Assembly: GCA_030686995.1 (NCBI GenBank)
Contig: CM060708.1
Location: 257,518,544 to 257,582,543, forward strand
DNA: 64,000 bases
Direction of reading: 5' to 3'
Origin: Artemisia argyi
Lineage: Eukaryota > Streptophyta > Magnoliopsida > Asterales > Asteraceae
Positions within the stretch are counted from its first letter, which is position 1, and each line of letters starts with the position of its first letter. Both the position numbers and the translations under genes were made by a program. Below the pieces are notes generated by a model. It did not search any database. It was not told the DNA's origin and was given only the letters and a program-made list of their open reading frames with translations. Below, one piece after another: positions 22,456-33,417 of this stretch.

Positions 22456-22476
22456 GATATGAGTGATTCTCATATC
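22456..22476 (-). other. 3' stem-loop of the LINE
   Basis: An 8-bp perfect stem, GATATGAG (22456-22463) with CTCATATC (22469-22476), closes a TGATT loop about 60 bp from the poly-A end. Other LINE tails in the window have a hairpin at the same place with a different stem sequence. Confidence 0.7.
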
Positions 22477-22573
22477 TCAGCCCGTTACATAGGCGAAAGG
22501 CTTACATAACAAGATACTTCCAATTTTCTAGACAAGGAAATAAACCATTTAAAGACTCGGACAAAAATATAAC

Positions 22574-24517
22574 CTACTTCCTACGACCTTGGAGATTAAA
22601 GCCATAAATGGCGTTAAGAGCATCCAATTCCCCTGGAAGATCATAAATTTGCTTCGAGTAATCATCATAGTCATCCAACTCATCTTCACGCTCATGACCT
22701 CCACCAAAAAGATTAGCTGATTCGTCGAACGTGTTAAGAACCTCCTCCTCATCACTATCAGTAACCACAATATCACCCACCTTAGAGAATGGGTTAGCCC
22801 TCTTATTGGCAGATGCAGACGGAATAGGAACACCTTTATCATCCAAAAGGGTAGCTTTCCCATCGATAAGTAGCTTTTCAAGCTTACTAATTTTCTCAAC
22901 TATAGGAGTAGAACCACCTTCCTTAGTTTCCATTAAATCACTCACAAGGGGTTCTTGTGATATAGTACCAGTCTTAACCAACGCATCCGCATTAACTTCC
23001 ATTGTACAGCTAGCATCCACATCCATGTTGGTGTCATCAGTAGGAATACCAAACGTATCCGTATCATCCATATTAAGAGCATCAAACTGGTTAGATGTAG
23101 AGATCGTTGTACCACTCGAACTAGCCACATCAGGAGTCTTCTTCTTATTTCCACCAACATTCTTGGGTTCAGGAGGAGTCTGTTTGGGTTGATACTGAAA
23201 CTTTTTACCCACAACAGGTCTAGTAAACCCTCCTTTACCCGGAATTGTAGAACCACCTTGTTTTCCTTTCTTCCTGTTATTGACAGTCATGAAACTATCA
23301 TTAACAGGCTTAGTAGTCTGAACAGGAGGTATAACAACCTTAGGGCAGTCAGTCAGAGTATGTCCAAATACCTTGCATTTATCACAGCGAGGTGGTTTCC
23401 ACTCATATTCAACCCGGATCTTTTCAATAGTCGAACCCGTACCATCAAGTAGAGGAATCTCAACAGTGAGACTGTCCTTAAATACCTCGTCCGACTTAAC
23501 TTCAATCATACACCTAGCAAAGCTACTCCGGCCCCAAGATTCCTTGCACATTTGACTAGTAAAGGCATCTAACCTTTTGGGCGTCCCAATCACAGTAGAA
23601 AGCAGGCTAAGTCCGTCATCGGAGAACATAGCTAAGGGAACATCATGGAATTTAACCCACACCGGAATGTTAGTCAAATCCTCTTTAAGCAAGTTGGTGT
23701 TCAATGTCCATGGTTTAAGTATAATAGGGACATTGCGAATCAACCAAGGACCATTATCAAGGACATCATCGACACCTTTCTTCGAAGAAAACTTGAAGAA
23801 AAAGAAACCCTTAGCATTCATCATAACCTTTTGTAAACCATACTTAGCCCACGCATTGCGAACATAATAGTCAACAACAGGAAAAGCAAGGCGTTGACCA
23901 AGGAAGTATCCGTAGAGAGTATTCTCGAACCTCATGTGAATCTCTTGCACAACATTCATTGGGACTGATAAATCAACATCAGCCTTCTTCTTGCTACATT
24001 CCAACCTACGAAACTTTGAAACATGTTGCAGAGGTTCATTAGAAGTAGCACCCGCATAAGAAACCAACTTCACTCCCGTACCATTAGTAGTGTCATCCTT
24101 ATGAGAATTAGGACCAGAATTAGCACCAATCTCACATTGAATTTTATTCATGGCATCATCAAAATTCTGATGCGCATTAGCAATCAATTGCTCCACATTA
24201 GACGGTTGTGAATTACCAGCACTAACATTCTCATGCGTATCAAGTGAAACCGGCTTCACTTGTTCATCCGTATCAAGAGAAATCGGCTTCTCTTGACTAG
24301 AACCAGAGTTACCATCATCATTACCATCAATACCAACATCAGCTTTATCATCACCATTCAAACGAGCACCACCTTGTTTTAAAGACTCCACTTCACTAGT
24401 AGTTGTACTTAACGCAACAACATCAACAGTTTGTTGCGACATGTTAACTTCAATTGATGTAGCAGCAGCCCTCGAAACTTTAGGATCACTACTTTTGTTG
24501 AAGAACCCTTTTTCCAT
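22574..24517 (-). CDS. LINE ORF1 protein (DUF4283 and CCHC zinc knuckle)
   Basis: The 647-residue frame starts MEKGFFNKSSDPKVSR at the ATG 24517-24515. Residues 1-190 are Ser/Asp/Asn-rich and probably disordered. A DUF4283-type domain spans about 194-340 (FENTLYGYFLGQRLAFPVV, FFFFKFSSKKGVDDVL, VPVWVKFHDVPLA-like, ESWGRSSFARCMIEV). A CX2CX4HX4C knuckle (CDKCKVFGHTLTDC) lies at about 377-391. A basic linker and an acidic tail ending ALNAIYGFNLQGRRK follow. Proteins of this kind are the nucleic-acid-binding, Gag-like first ORF of plant L1-type LINEs. The frame is undamaged although the element lacks an ORF2, so it may still be expressed; that is inference. Confidence 0.88.
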   Translation of the reverse strand: MEKGFFNKSSDPKVSRAAATSIEVNMSQQTVDVVALSTTTSEVESLKQGGARLNGDDKADVGIDGNDDGNSGSSQEKPISLDTDEQVKPVSLDTHENVSAGNSQPSNVEQLIANAHQNFDDAMNKIQCEIGANSGPNSHKDDTTNGTGVKLVSYAGATSNEPLQHVSKFRRLECSKKKADVDLSVPMNVVQEIHMRFENTLYGYFLGQRLAFPVVDYYVRNAWAKYGLQKVMMNAKGFFFFKFSSKKGVDDVLDNGPWLIRNVPIILKPWTLNTNLLKEDLTNIPVWVKFHDVPLAMFSDDGLSLLSTVIGTPKRLDAFTSQMCKESWGRSSFARCMIEVKSDEVFKDSLTVEIPLLDGTGSTIEKIRVEYEWKPPRCDKCKVFGHTLTDCPKVVIPPVQTTKPVNDSFMTVNNRKKGKQGGSTIPGKGGFTRPVVGKKFQYQPKQTPPEPKNVGGNKKKTPDVASSSGTTISTSNQFDALNMDDTDTFGIPTDDTNMDVDASCTMEVNADALVKTGTISQEPLVSDLMETKEGGSTPIVEKISKLEKLLIDGKATLLDDKGVPIPSASANKRANPFSKVGDIVVTDSDEEEVLNTFDESANLFGGGHEREDELDDYDDYSKQIYDLPGELDALNAIYGFNLQGRRK

Positions 24518-24920
24518 CTCACTCTAAACCCACAAACAATCCAAACAATCGAAACAACTAGCAGGAACCAAACAGCAAGTAATCATGAACAATTAATTCG
24601 AAACAAGGTTAAAGAAAACCCTAACTAAAAAGTTAGGGTTTTAAGTGAACGCACCAAAAAAATCAACCTGGTTCCATGATAGATCGCAGCATTCAAGTTA
24701 ATTATAATATTGAAAGTACTGATACAATATAATATATGTGATCAGTATACCATGCAAGCGAATGCACCCAATTGCAAAAACAAAAAGCGTAAAAAGAGAA
24801 TCTCACCGACCCACTATTAAAAGCAGGAAAGTGATAATCGTTTATGAGGGATACACTTTTTCGCCAGTGAGAGAATCGATTTTAGGGTTTGTTTTTACTC
24901 GTCTGTTTATTATTTGGTTG

Positions 24921-25717
24921 TTTCATTTCAATCCAAACCTTTTTGCTTAAAGATTGGATAAATCTATAAGACAAACTGAATTAATATTAAGGTGGACTAC
25001 TAAAATAGTATAGAGTAGTATTTTATAGAAGTGTTGGAATGAATGATCAAAGAGGGACTAGAAAAACAATATGTTCCCCATTATATTAATCAAATGGCCG
25101 GTTGAGGAAGAATGTTCCTTACGCCGGACACTATAGTATCTCTGAAAGTGTAAAATTATACAGTAATATCTTAGAGTTAACTATACCTAAACGCAAATTT
25201 TCTAAGCCACGCAGGCAAGCATAATATCAGATTATTTAAGATTTGATTCCAAAATCGTCAGCTTAGCATGTTTGAACTTTATATTCTCTTTAACTTTCAC
25301 GTGAAGGTGAAACTAATGTTAAACACTATATACTACTAGTATAGTAGATAAAGTTGTAGGGTTTTAGAATGTAAACTCTCACACATATATGGCCTTTCAG
25401 AAGAAGAAGAAAAAAAAAGTATTATAGTATTAATATTTTGAAAGCTGATAATTTTCAATTGATGTTTCTTGTTTTGTTACAATTATACATATATCATAAA
25501 TGCCAAGCAATTAACAATTTAAACATTAAGAATTGATCAGCAATTGGATTTCTCTTGTGAGGATAGTACATCGAGCTAGAGAAGGGAAAAGCAAAATAAA
25601 CAGTTCGAATGTGTGCAACTTTTTTCATGCAGTGTGGATCGAGTGTGAAAAATAAAATTAGTTCATTGAGGGGTAATATTAAATGTTAATTTAAATTACA
25701 AGGAGCAACCTATATGT
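24921..25717. other. Stretch without a gene
   Basis: AT-rich non-coding sequence. I see no ORF, RNA gene or bounded repeat that I can support. The final bases tatgt (25713-25717) are the target duplication of the next element. Confidence 0.6.
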
Positions 25718-26980
25718 TGTAAAAGGTGATATATTGTTTGATAATATCGATCGAATGAATTAACTAATGAAAGAATACATATGACTCAATATTTATATCC
25801 AAACATTTGGCTTTAAATCAATCAATATGTAATACAAATAATAATATAATCCCTAACTCTAATATAAATCCTCTAACAGCTCTCTGCAGTTGGAGTGGTA
25901 ATAGAATAAGCACTCAAACTGTCTCGAAACTCAATAAACAAATCAGACACTTGTAGAAGAACTTGTAGGTTCACCAATGATGTAGTTTAAGAAATTAAAA
26001 TACTCAAAATGTCTTGAAACTCAGCAAATAAAGCATGCAGTACATGTAAATTCACCATTGATGTGCTTAGAACATCAAAAAAATTTATACTGATTCTTGA
26101 AGAAGTAACATGACAACATATTGAAGAAGCTACACCTATAGTCGAGCTTTAGTCAACTTTAGGTGAACTTTAGATAAAGACTGATCGAGTTTTAGTCGAC
26201 TTTAAGTTGCAAACAAAAAAAAAACATGGAGATACTCGAGCTTTAGTTGACTGAATTTGTAAACAAAGAAAAAACGTGAAAATAGTTGAGATTTGGTCGA
26301 CTTTATGGAGAAAATGATTTGAGAATCGACTTTTAAATCAAATTCCAAACAAATGCTAAATCTTCAAACAAAACCAAAAGTTCTATATTTAAAAAAACTA
26401 AAAACGAATAAATAAACAAATGCTAAATTTTCATGCACCAAATTCATTTTAGAAACAAGCAGTCGACTTTATTGTAGTCGGACTTAAAGAATAACCCAAT
26501 AAACAATCAATCGAATGTGTTGACTAAAGAAGAACCGGAACAAGAATAACCAAAAATAACCAATAAGAATGGATTGTGTTTACTTAAAGAAGAATAACCA
26601 AAGAACATTCGACTTTTGTGTATGTCGACAAAAGAAGAACATAAGAAAATAATAATAATAATAATCTATTAGTATTATTATTATTATTATGGCTAAACCA
26701 ACAAAATTCTAAAAAAATTAAAAAAAAAAAAAAGTTGAAAATAACCGTGTCTCTTTAGAACGTCGGTGAGAAGCCGATAGTCGAAGGATAAAAAAAAATT
26801 GTTGGTAAATCTTACCTAAAGCTCTGATTTCATGTAAGACATGATATATTGATTGAATGAATTGATTAATGAGGGAATACATATGATCAAATATTTATTA
26901 CCTAACACTTTGGCTTATATCAATTCTAATCCGATACAAATAATATTAAAAATTCTAATTCTAATACAAATCTACTAACA
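25718..26980 (-). mobile_element. Small non-coding LTR retrotransposon (TRIM-like)
   Basis: Two direct repeats starting TGTAA and ending CTAACA (25718-25878, 161 bp, and 26833-26980, 148 bp) flank about 950 bp without coding capacity. The 5-bp target duplication tatgt is perfect (25713-25717 and 26981-26985). On the plus strand gctctgattTca precedes the right LTR, a decayed tRNA-Met primer site that gives minus orientation. The interior has repeated 'gagctttagtcgacttt'-like segments (26140-26310) and an imperfect AAT/ATT hairpin near 26640-26690. The LTRs have diverged noticeably, so the insertion is old. Confidence 0.8.
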
Positions 26981-26985
26981 TATGT

Positions 26986-28038
26986 GTGCCTAATCTGATG
27001 TGAGATAAAAAGACATGTTTACCTAAAGTCGTTAGGGAGAACTAGGGGTGGAAATGAGCCGAGTCGCGCGAGCTCTAACCTGCCAGAGCTCGAGCTCGGC
27101 TCATTTATATATATAAATCTCGAGCTCGGGTTTAACCTCGTTTCGAGCCTCATATTTTGAGCTCGAGCTCAGCTCATGGAAATTTCAAAAGCTCGAGCTT
27201 GGCTCGGGCTCAACTAACTTATATATGAAGTAAAGCCCGAAACATCGTTAATCACACTAGGCTCAAGCTCGTTTATATATGATTATTATATGTATACAAA
27301 ATATATATACGAATATATTTTTAAAGCTCGTTTAGGCTCGCGGTCTAAACGAACTTTAGATATAAAGCTCGGGCTCGAGCTCGATTATTAAACGAGCCAA
27401 AGTTAGGCTCGAACTCGGACTCTAGCTCGTTCAGGCTCGACTTATTTGAGTTTTTTACATATTTGATTCCGAGCTTTTTAAGAGCGGCACGGCTCGTTTC
27501 CAACCGGAAAACATAAGTCGAGCAAATCGTGGAAAACTGATTCTGGAAAATACTATGCATGCCAAAAAAAACTCAGAAGCACGATACACGTGATAATATA
27601 TAGTTAGTCATTCGTAATTTAGAACAACAAGTTTCTAGATACATATAGTGCTTATCTGCTTGATAAATAAACTTGCATACATTATACAACAAAAATTCAG
27701 TATCTTGAATAAGCGAATTATTTATTATTTCAGTCATTCTCTCTAACTCAGCTAATAGTACTCGATCAAACACTAAGATATTTATTTAAATGTTATATCT
27801 ATGAACATAAACTAATTAATCTAAATTGGCCTGCGCTAAAGACTAAAGAGTACTACTTAAAATTAATGAGAGTGATTTTCAAAATACTCAAAAACGTGGT
27901 TAAAATTAAGAGAGCAACCCAATGCTTACCATAACTATCACGTGTGCCATTATACTACTCCGGACTATACATCATGCACGCATGTTACTAGCTAGTAACG
28001 TTCAGTGGATAGCATATATTCATGATTTGAGTACTTAG
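26986..28038. other. Upstream region of the LOR gene, otherwise empty
   Basis: Apart from the foldback element, this is AT-rich DNA with no ORF I can support. It includes the sequence upstream of the LOR gene. Confidence 0.5.
27043..27505. mobile_element. Degenerate foldback element built of GAGCTCG repeats
   Basis: The left end taggggtggaaatgagccga and the right end ggctcgtttccaacc are inverted repeats, the right one eroded where ACCCCTA is expected. The arms consist of reiterated gagctcg / cgagctc units. The terminus resembles the hAT-type MITE at 20917. No convincing target duplication survives. Confidence 0.5.
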
Positions 28039-28046
28039 TATATAAG
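28039..28046 (+). promoter_or_regulatory. TATA box of the LOR gene
   Basis: TATATAAG lies 102 bp upstream of the LOR start codon, a normal distance for a plant core promoter with a short 5' leader. Confidence 0.6.
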
Positions 28047-28147
28047 AATGCAAAGACTCTTCTCTATTCTCTCATACCTAAATCATTAATTTGTAAAGTA
28101 TTTTGGTTTCTGCATATACGTTATATAAAGTTTGTTTTTAGTTCGTC

Positions 28148-28852
28148 ATGACAAAAGTGTGCGCAGAGACCAGTATTCCAGTTGATGGACCCTCAAATCC
28201 AGTGGTCTTTACAGTTTGGAAGAAGTCTCTCGTGTTTAATTGCGATGGATTCACAGTGTATGATTCTAAAGGTGATCTTGTATATCGAGTAGACAACTAT
28301 GTCGCGGGAGGAAATGGTGACATTGTTCTCATGAATGCCTTTGGCCGTGCGCTCTTTACCATCCAGCGCAAGGTATATTTCATAGTGTTTATATGTGTAC
28401 TAATCATGTTTTGAATTATAGTGCATATTTATTAATAAGGTGATTATTGTTATTAACAGAAGTTTAGCCTATTAAACACCTGGCTCATGTATGATGGAGA
28501 AACACTGGCACAACCAAGGTTAATTGTAAGGAAACATCTGAACCGTCTGAATACCAAGTCACTGGCCTATGTGAGCTTAGCAGGATCGCCGTTAAAGTTT
28601 AACAATGTTAGGAATTATATAAATGTCATTTATGAGATTGAACGATCATACACGCATAAATGTTGTATAATCTATGATGACAAGCGACGATGTGTTGCTG
28701 AGATCAGGCGCAAGGAAGCTAAAACAGGAGTTTCACTTGGGGGAGATGTTTTTCATCTGGTTGTACAGCCTCTAATTGATCGCAACGTCGCCATGGCCTT
28801 AGTGATTGTCTTAGTTCAAATGTTCGGTTCCTCTAGAAATTTTCTTACATAG
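28148..28852 (+). CDS. LURP-one-related (LOR, DUF567) protein, two exons
   Basis: Exon 1 is 28148-28372 and exon 2 is 28460-28852. The 87-bp phase-0 intron has the donor AAG|gtatat and acceptor aacag|AAG. The joined product has 205 residues. It has the tubby-like LOR fold signature: a VWKKSLVFNCDGFTVYD start, VDNYVAGGNGDIVLMNAFGRALFTI, then WLMYDGE in exon 2, and ends in the typical FHLVVQPLIDRNVAMALVIV helix. The length is normal for the family. LOR proteins are small plant proteins related to LURP1, which takes part in basal defence; the exact role of most members is unknown. This is one of only two intact host genes in the window and has a TATA box at -102. Confidence 0.9.
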
Positions 28853-29040
28853 AGTTTAACTAAACAAATTTCAAATAAGTGGAGAAAACGTTTACAATTA
28901 TTCATGTTGAATTTTAGGGGCTTCGAAATCACCTCTTAGGTACAGAAGAGCGAAAATATAATCATGTGTATCCCGCATTCTTTCTTGTAATAAGGAGCTG
29001 TCATTAACCTGTGTGAGTTATGCATATCATGTCAACATGT

Positions 29041-29065
29041 TTTTTTTTTTTTGGTAAAAGGTCAA
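29041..29065 (-). mobile_element. 25-bp LINE insertion (extreme 5' truncation)
   Basis: A T-run followed by ggtaaaaggtcaa, identical to the last transcribed bases of the LINE tail at 22388-22410, sits between perfect 15-bp direct repeats atcatgtcaacatgt (29026-29040 and 29066-29080). The inserted DNA is essentially poly-A plus 13 bases of LINE 3' end. Confidence 0.8.
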
Positions 29066-29094
29066 ATCATGTCAACATGTTTATCGTCGTTATT

Positions 29095-29600
29095 TGTAAA
29101 AATTGTAACAAAACTACTAACACAGCCAATTAATCACCCAACCAACCACCCCTTGGTGATCTTTTCTTTTATTATAACTATAAACACTGAAGACTTGTCC
29201 CTAAACAGATGCAAGCCAATACAATACAAGAAAGAAATATAAGATTGTCCTCCTAACGAGTGCAATCTTGATACAATGAACTCACACACTATCACCAAAC
29301 TAAACCAAAACTAAACAACCTGTAGATCAAGATGATCTACAAAACAATCACTGAAAGAAACCCACAACCTATAACAATACAGCTTTGAGAGAGATGTATG
29401 ACTGCGTGTTTTGGTTGTGAGAGATAAAGCTCGATAATGAAACCCTAGCTCCGGATAAGAGCTTATATACACACATATTACACTTAGCATCCTGCACAAA
29501 CACAAACAATACAAACACAACTCAAAGTAATATTAGTTATAAAAATATTACAAAACAACCCCTGAAGTTTCATAAGTTTGAAAGAGTATTCATTTTAACA
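29095..29600 (-). repeat. 3' LTR of the copia element
   Basis: Runs TGTAAAAATTG...TTTTAACA on the plus strand. It is bounded by the target duplication on the left and by the polypurine tract (29601-29610) on the right. Confidence 0.92.
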
Positions 29601-29773
29601 CCCCCCTCAAACTGATGAAGCAAACAGATTTACCATACCAAGTTTTTTAACTAAAAAACTATGTTGCACAGAGCCAAGAGCTTTAGTCAAAATATCAACA
29701 GTCTGTTCTTTTGACTAAATATTCACAGTTTTAATAAGCCCATATGCAACTTTTTCTCTAACCAAATGTACAT

Positions 29774-32362
29774 CTATATCAAATATTTGGGTTTTTCATG
29801 CATAACAGGATTAGCTGCAATTTGAATAGCAGACCTATTATCACAAAACAATTCAACTGGTATTAATCCAGTTTCACCCAAATCAGTTAAAACTTTCAAA
29901 ATCCACATGATTTCACAAGTAGCAGAAGCCATGCATCTGTACTCAGCCTCAGCAGATGACTTGGACAGAGTAGCTTGTTTTTTACTCTTCAAAGACACCA
30001 AATTATTATTAACAAACACACAATATCCAGAAACAGACTTTCTAGTAATAGGACATTTAGCCCAATCAGAATCACAGAATGCAGTCACTTTAAACCCATT
30101 CTGAACCTTGTTAAACCCAATACCATAACCAGGAGCAAGTTTCAAATATCTAAGAACTCTTAAACCAATATCATGATGAGATTGCAAAGGAGCATGCATA
30201 TGTTGGCTAAGACAATAAACAGCATAAGAAATATCTGGTCTAGTCAAAGTAAGGTAAATCAATTTACCAACTAACTTCTGATAAGCAACAATATTTTTAA
30301 GATACTTATCATTATCAGTTTCTTTATGAGCTAGAACTATATTCTCAGGTAATGGTGTAGAAACAGGCCTACATGCAAGTAAAACAAACTCATGTAATAG
30401 CTCAATGCAATACTTCCTTTGATTTAAACAAAGACCAGTTTTAGTTTTTAAGACTTCAATTCCAAGAAAATATTTTAACTCTCCTAAATCTTTAATCTTA
30501 AACTTATTCTTCAAAAAAACTTTAAACTGATCAAGTTCCTTTTCACAATTACCAGTGATAACAAGATCATCAACATAAACAAGTAAAAACAACACAGTAT
30601 CATTCTTTTTTCTAATGAACAAAGAATGATCATTCTTAGATTGCTCAAACCCAGCTTCAAACAAAGCTTCAGACAATTTTTGGTTCCATTGTCTAGGAGC
30701 CTGTTTAAGACCATAAAGGGATTTTTTCAACTTACAAACTCTGTTATCACCTTCTTCAAGGTAACATGGAGGAGGAATCATATACACTTCTTCCTTAAGG
30801 TCCCCATATAAGAAGGCATTATTAACATCCATTTGAAAAAATTTCCAATCCTTTTGAACTGCAAGACTTATCAAGCATCTTACAGTCCCCATTTTGACAA
30901 CAGGACTAAAGGTTTCCTCATAATCTATTCCTTCTTTTTGACTATAACCTTTAGCCACAACTCTAGCTTTATACCTTTCTATTTCACCAGTAGACTTAAA
31001 TTTAATTTTCCAGACCCATTTACTACCAATAGCATATCTACCAATAGGTAACTCAACAACCTCCCAAGTATCATTTTCAAGTAAAGCATACATTTCTTCA
31101 TTCATAGCACCTTTCCAATGAATACTTTTACTAGCTTCCTTATAGGAAGAAGGTTGAGCAGTTTTATTTAGATTAGACACAAAACAACAATTTTCAGCAC
31201 TTAACAAACAATGATTAGCATACTTATTAAGACCATATCTAACCTTAGAATCAAGCACATAGTCATTTAACTTGGCAGGCAACTTAGAAGGTCTATTAGA
31301 CCTTCTATGACTTCTTTCTCCAACCTCATTTTCAGAACCGTTTTGAAAAATAGGAACCTCTAAAGCTGGATCAGAATTTCCCTCAGAATAATAACTATCA
31401 TCTAAAGGAGTTGCAGAAGTGACATCATGTCCAGGTGGCTGATTACTATTACTAGGTATTGGATATTGTATCTGTTCAAGATTATCTAGATCCAAAGAAT
31501 CAGCCTCATCTGGTTGATGTATTGTACCTTCTCTACCAACAGATGTATTTCCTTCATGAATATCATCATTGGGAGAGGGACCAGGAGTTTCAGGTGAAGT
31601 TTTAGACTCACTATCAATAGACTCAAAAAAGTTTAATGTTGTTACTTCTTTTTCAGACTCAGTTTCAGACTCAGAAGGTAAATTTTGACTCATTTTAAAA
31701 GGAAAAACTGTTTCATAAAACTTAACATCTCTAGAATATAGAATAGACCTGTTTTCAAGACTTAACAACTTATATGCCTTTTTTCCACTGGCATACCCAA
31801 TCAAGACACATTTTTCAGACTTAGAAGAAAACTTATCAGACCCTTTTAAAATGACTGCAAAACACAAACACCCAAAACTCCTTAAATGGGACAAATTTGG
31901 TTCCTTATTATAGACCAATGAAAAAGGTGACTTACCATTTAAAACAGAGGAAGGAAGCCTGTTAATCAAATAAGTAGCAGTTAACACACACTCAGACCAA
32001 AAAACTAGAGGTATCCCTCCCTGAAACATAAGACTTCTAGCAACATTCAAAAGATGTCTATGTTTCCTTTCTGCTATACCATTCTGCTGTGGTGTATATG
32101 CACATGTTGTTTGATGTATGATTCCCATAGTATTAATAAAATCAGACATCTTATTATTTACAAATTTAGTACCATTGTCAGACCTTATGATCTTAATTTT
32201 TTTCTCAAACTGGGTTAAAACAAGATTGTAAAACTTAACAAACATTCCAAAAACTTCATCTTTGGTTTTTAACATATACACCCACACAGATCTGCTATAG
32301 TCATCAACAATGGTCAAAAAATACCTAAAACCCTCCCTGCTAATCACTTTATAAGGCCCCAC
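29774..32362 (-). pseudogene. Copia pol fragment: integrase, RT, RNase H (frameshifted at both ends)
   Basis: This 862-codon frame begins in the integrase (TIVDDYSRSVWVYML, RSDNGTKFVNNKM, QQNGIAERKHRHLL). It continues through a linker rich in Ser/Glu/Pro, then reverse transcriptase (WVWKIKFKSTGEIERYKARVV, YVDDLVITG) and RNase H (CDSDWAKCPITRKS, SKSSAEAEYRCMA). The catalytic motifs are present. The frame is offset from the upstream protease/integrase frame at about 32355. At the other end it stops early (HEKPKYLI), where a frameshift and then a further stop separate it from the last part of RNase H, which continues in another frame to about 29620. It cannot give a full polyprotein as it stands. 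Confidence 0.9.
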
Positions 32363-33405
32363 ACATCAAGATGTATAAGTTGCCAAAAAACAGTGGACTT
32401 ATTTTCACTTAAAGGAAAAGAGTCTCTGATTTGCTTAGCCTTATGGCAAACTTCACAAGGTCCTTCATGATTAACATTAGTCAGATTTAAAGAACCCTTT
32501 AATAATTTCAAAACCTGATTAGCAGGATGACCCAATCTGTTATGCCAGACCTCTTTAGACACATGATACACACAAAACTCACTCTGATTAGTCATAGCAA
32601 GACAAGAAGACTCCTTATCAAATATGTACAACCCACCAAACTCACTACCAGTCCCCAGAACACTCTGCTTTTTCAAATCCTGAATATAACATGTAGTTTC
32701 ATCAAAACCAACAGTAAGTTTACTATCCTTAATCATTTTATGAACAGGAACAACAAGCACATCAAACAAAACCACATTATTATTCAATCTTAAGTTTCCA
32801 ACATGTGTTATTTTAGCCAAAGTACCATTAGGGTGTCCAACTGTAAGTTTTAAATCAGATATGTCAACAACACCAAACATCTTTTCTGTACTATTTGTCA
32901 TATGTTGATTAGCACCTGAGTCAATTATCCATCCTAGATGATAACTGACTCCATTTATTTTGACTTTAGCACAAAAAAACTTATAAAAATGTTGATTAAA
33001 GAAAACATTACAGTTAAAGAAAGAACATGAGGCACTACCTGCCATGGTGGCATTAGCAGAAGTACAAGTCTTATCATTCAAAAGATTCATCAACTTCATA
33101 ACCTGTTCATTAGTGAAAGAAACAGTGCCACTATTCTTCCCATCACCATTAATCCCAATAACACTTTTAGCCTCAACATTATTATTCTTGTTATTATTAA
33201 AACCAGATACAGGCTTCAAGTTGGGATTCTTTTTAAAACCAGGAGGATAACCAACAATTTCAAAACACCTCTCAATAGTATGTCCTTTTAACCCACAATG
33301 TTTGCATAACAAACTATCATAATTTCCTCTATTATTAGAATTATTACCAGACCAGTTGTTAGAATTTCTTCTATTATTGCTATTATTCACATTTGGTCTG
33401 GACAC
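32344..33405 (-). pseudogene. Copia zinc knuckle, protease and N-terminal integrase
   Basis: This 353-codon frame contains an Asn-rich linker, the zinc knuckle CKHCGLKGHTIERC, the protease motif WIIDSGANQHM, the GAG-pre-integrase motif WHNRLGHPANQVL and the integrase zinc residues CEVCHKAKQ. It ends IHLDVWGLIK at a frameshift, after which the integrase core continues in the next ORF. Upstream it is continuous with gag except for one TAG codon. Confidence 0.9.
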
Positions 33406-33417
33406 AAAAGCATAAAC

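Larger units (their letters stand above)
22388..24905 (-). mobile_element. ORF1-only LINE, apparently full length, with target duplication
   Basis: The element is bracketed by a 15-bp direct repeat with one mismatch (tttattaattggttg at 22373-22387 and tttattatttggttg at 24906-24920). On the minus strand it has a 388-bp 5' leader starting GACGAGTAAAAAC, an intact ORF1 of 647 codons (24517-22574), a 177-bp 3' region with a stem-loop, and a short poly-A (the T-run 22388-22397). There is no ORF2: endonuclease and reverse transcriptase are absent and the 3' region follows ORF1 directly. A non-autonomous derivative moved in trans is the simplest reading. Confidence 0.8.
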
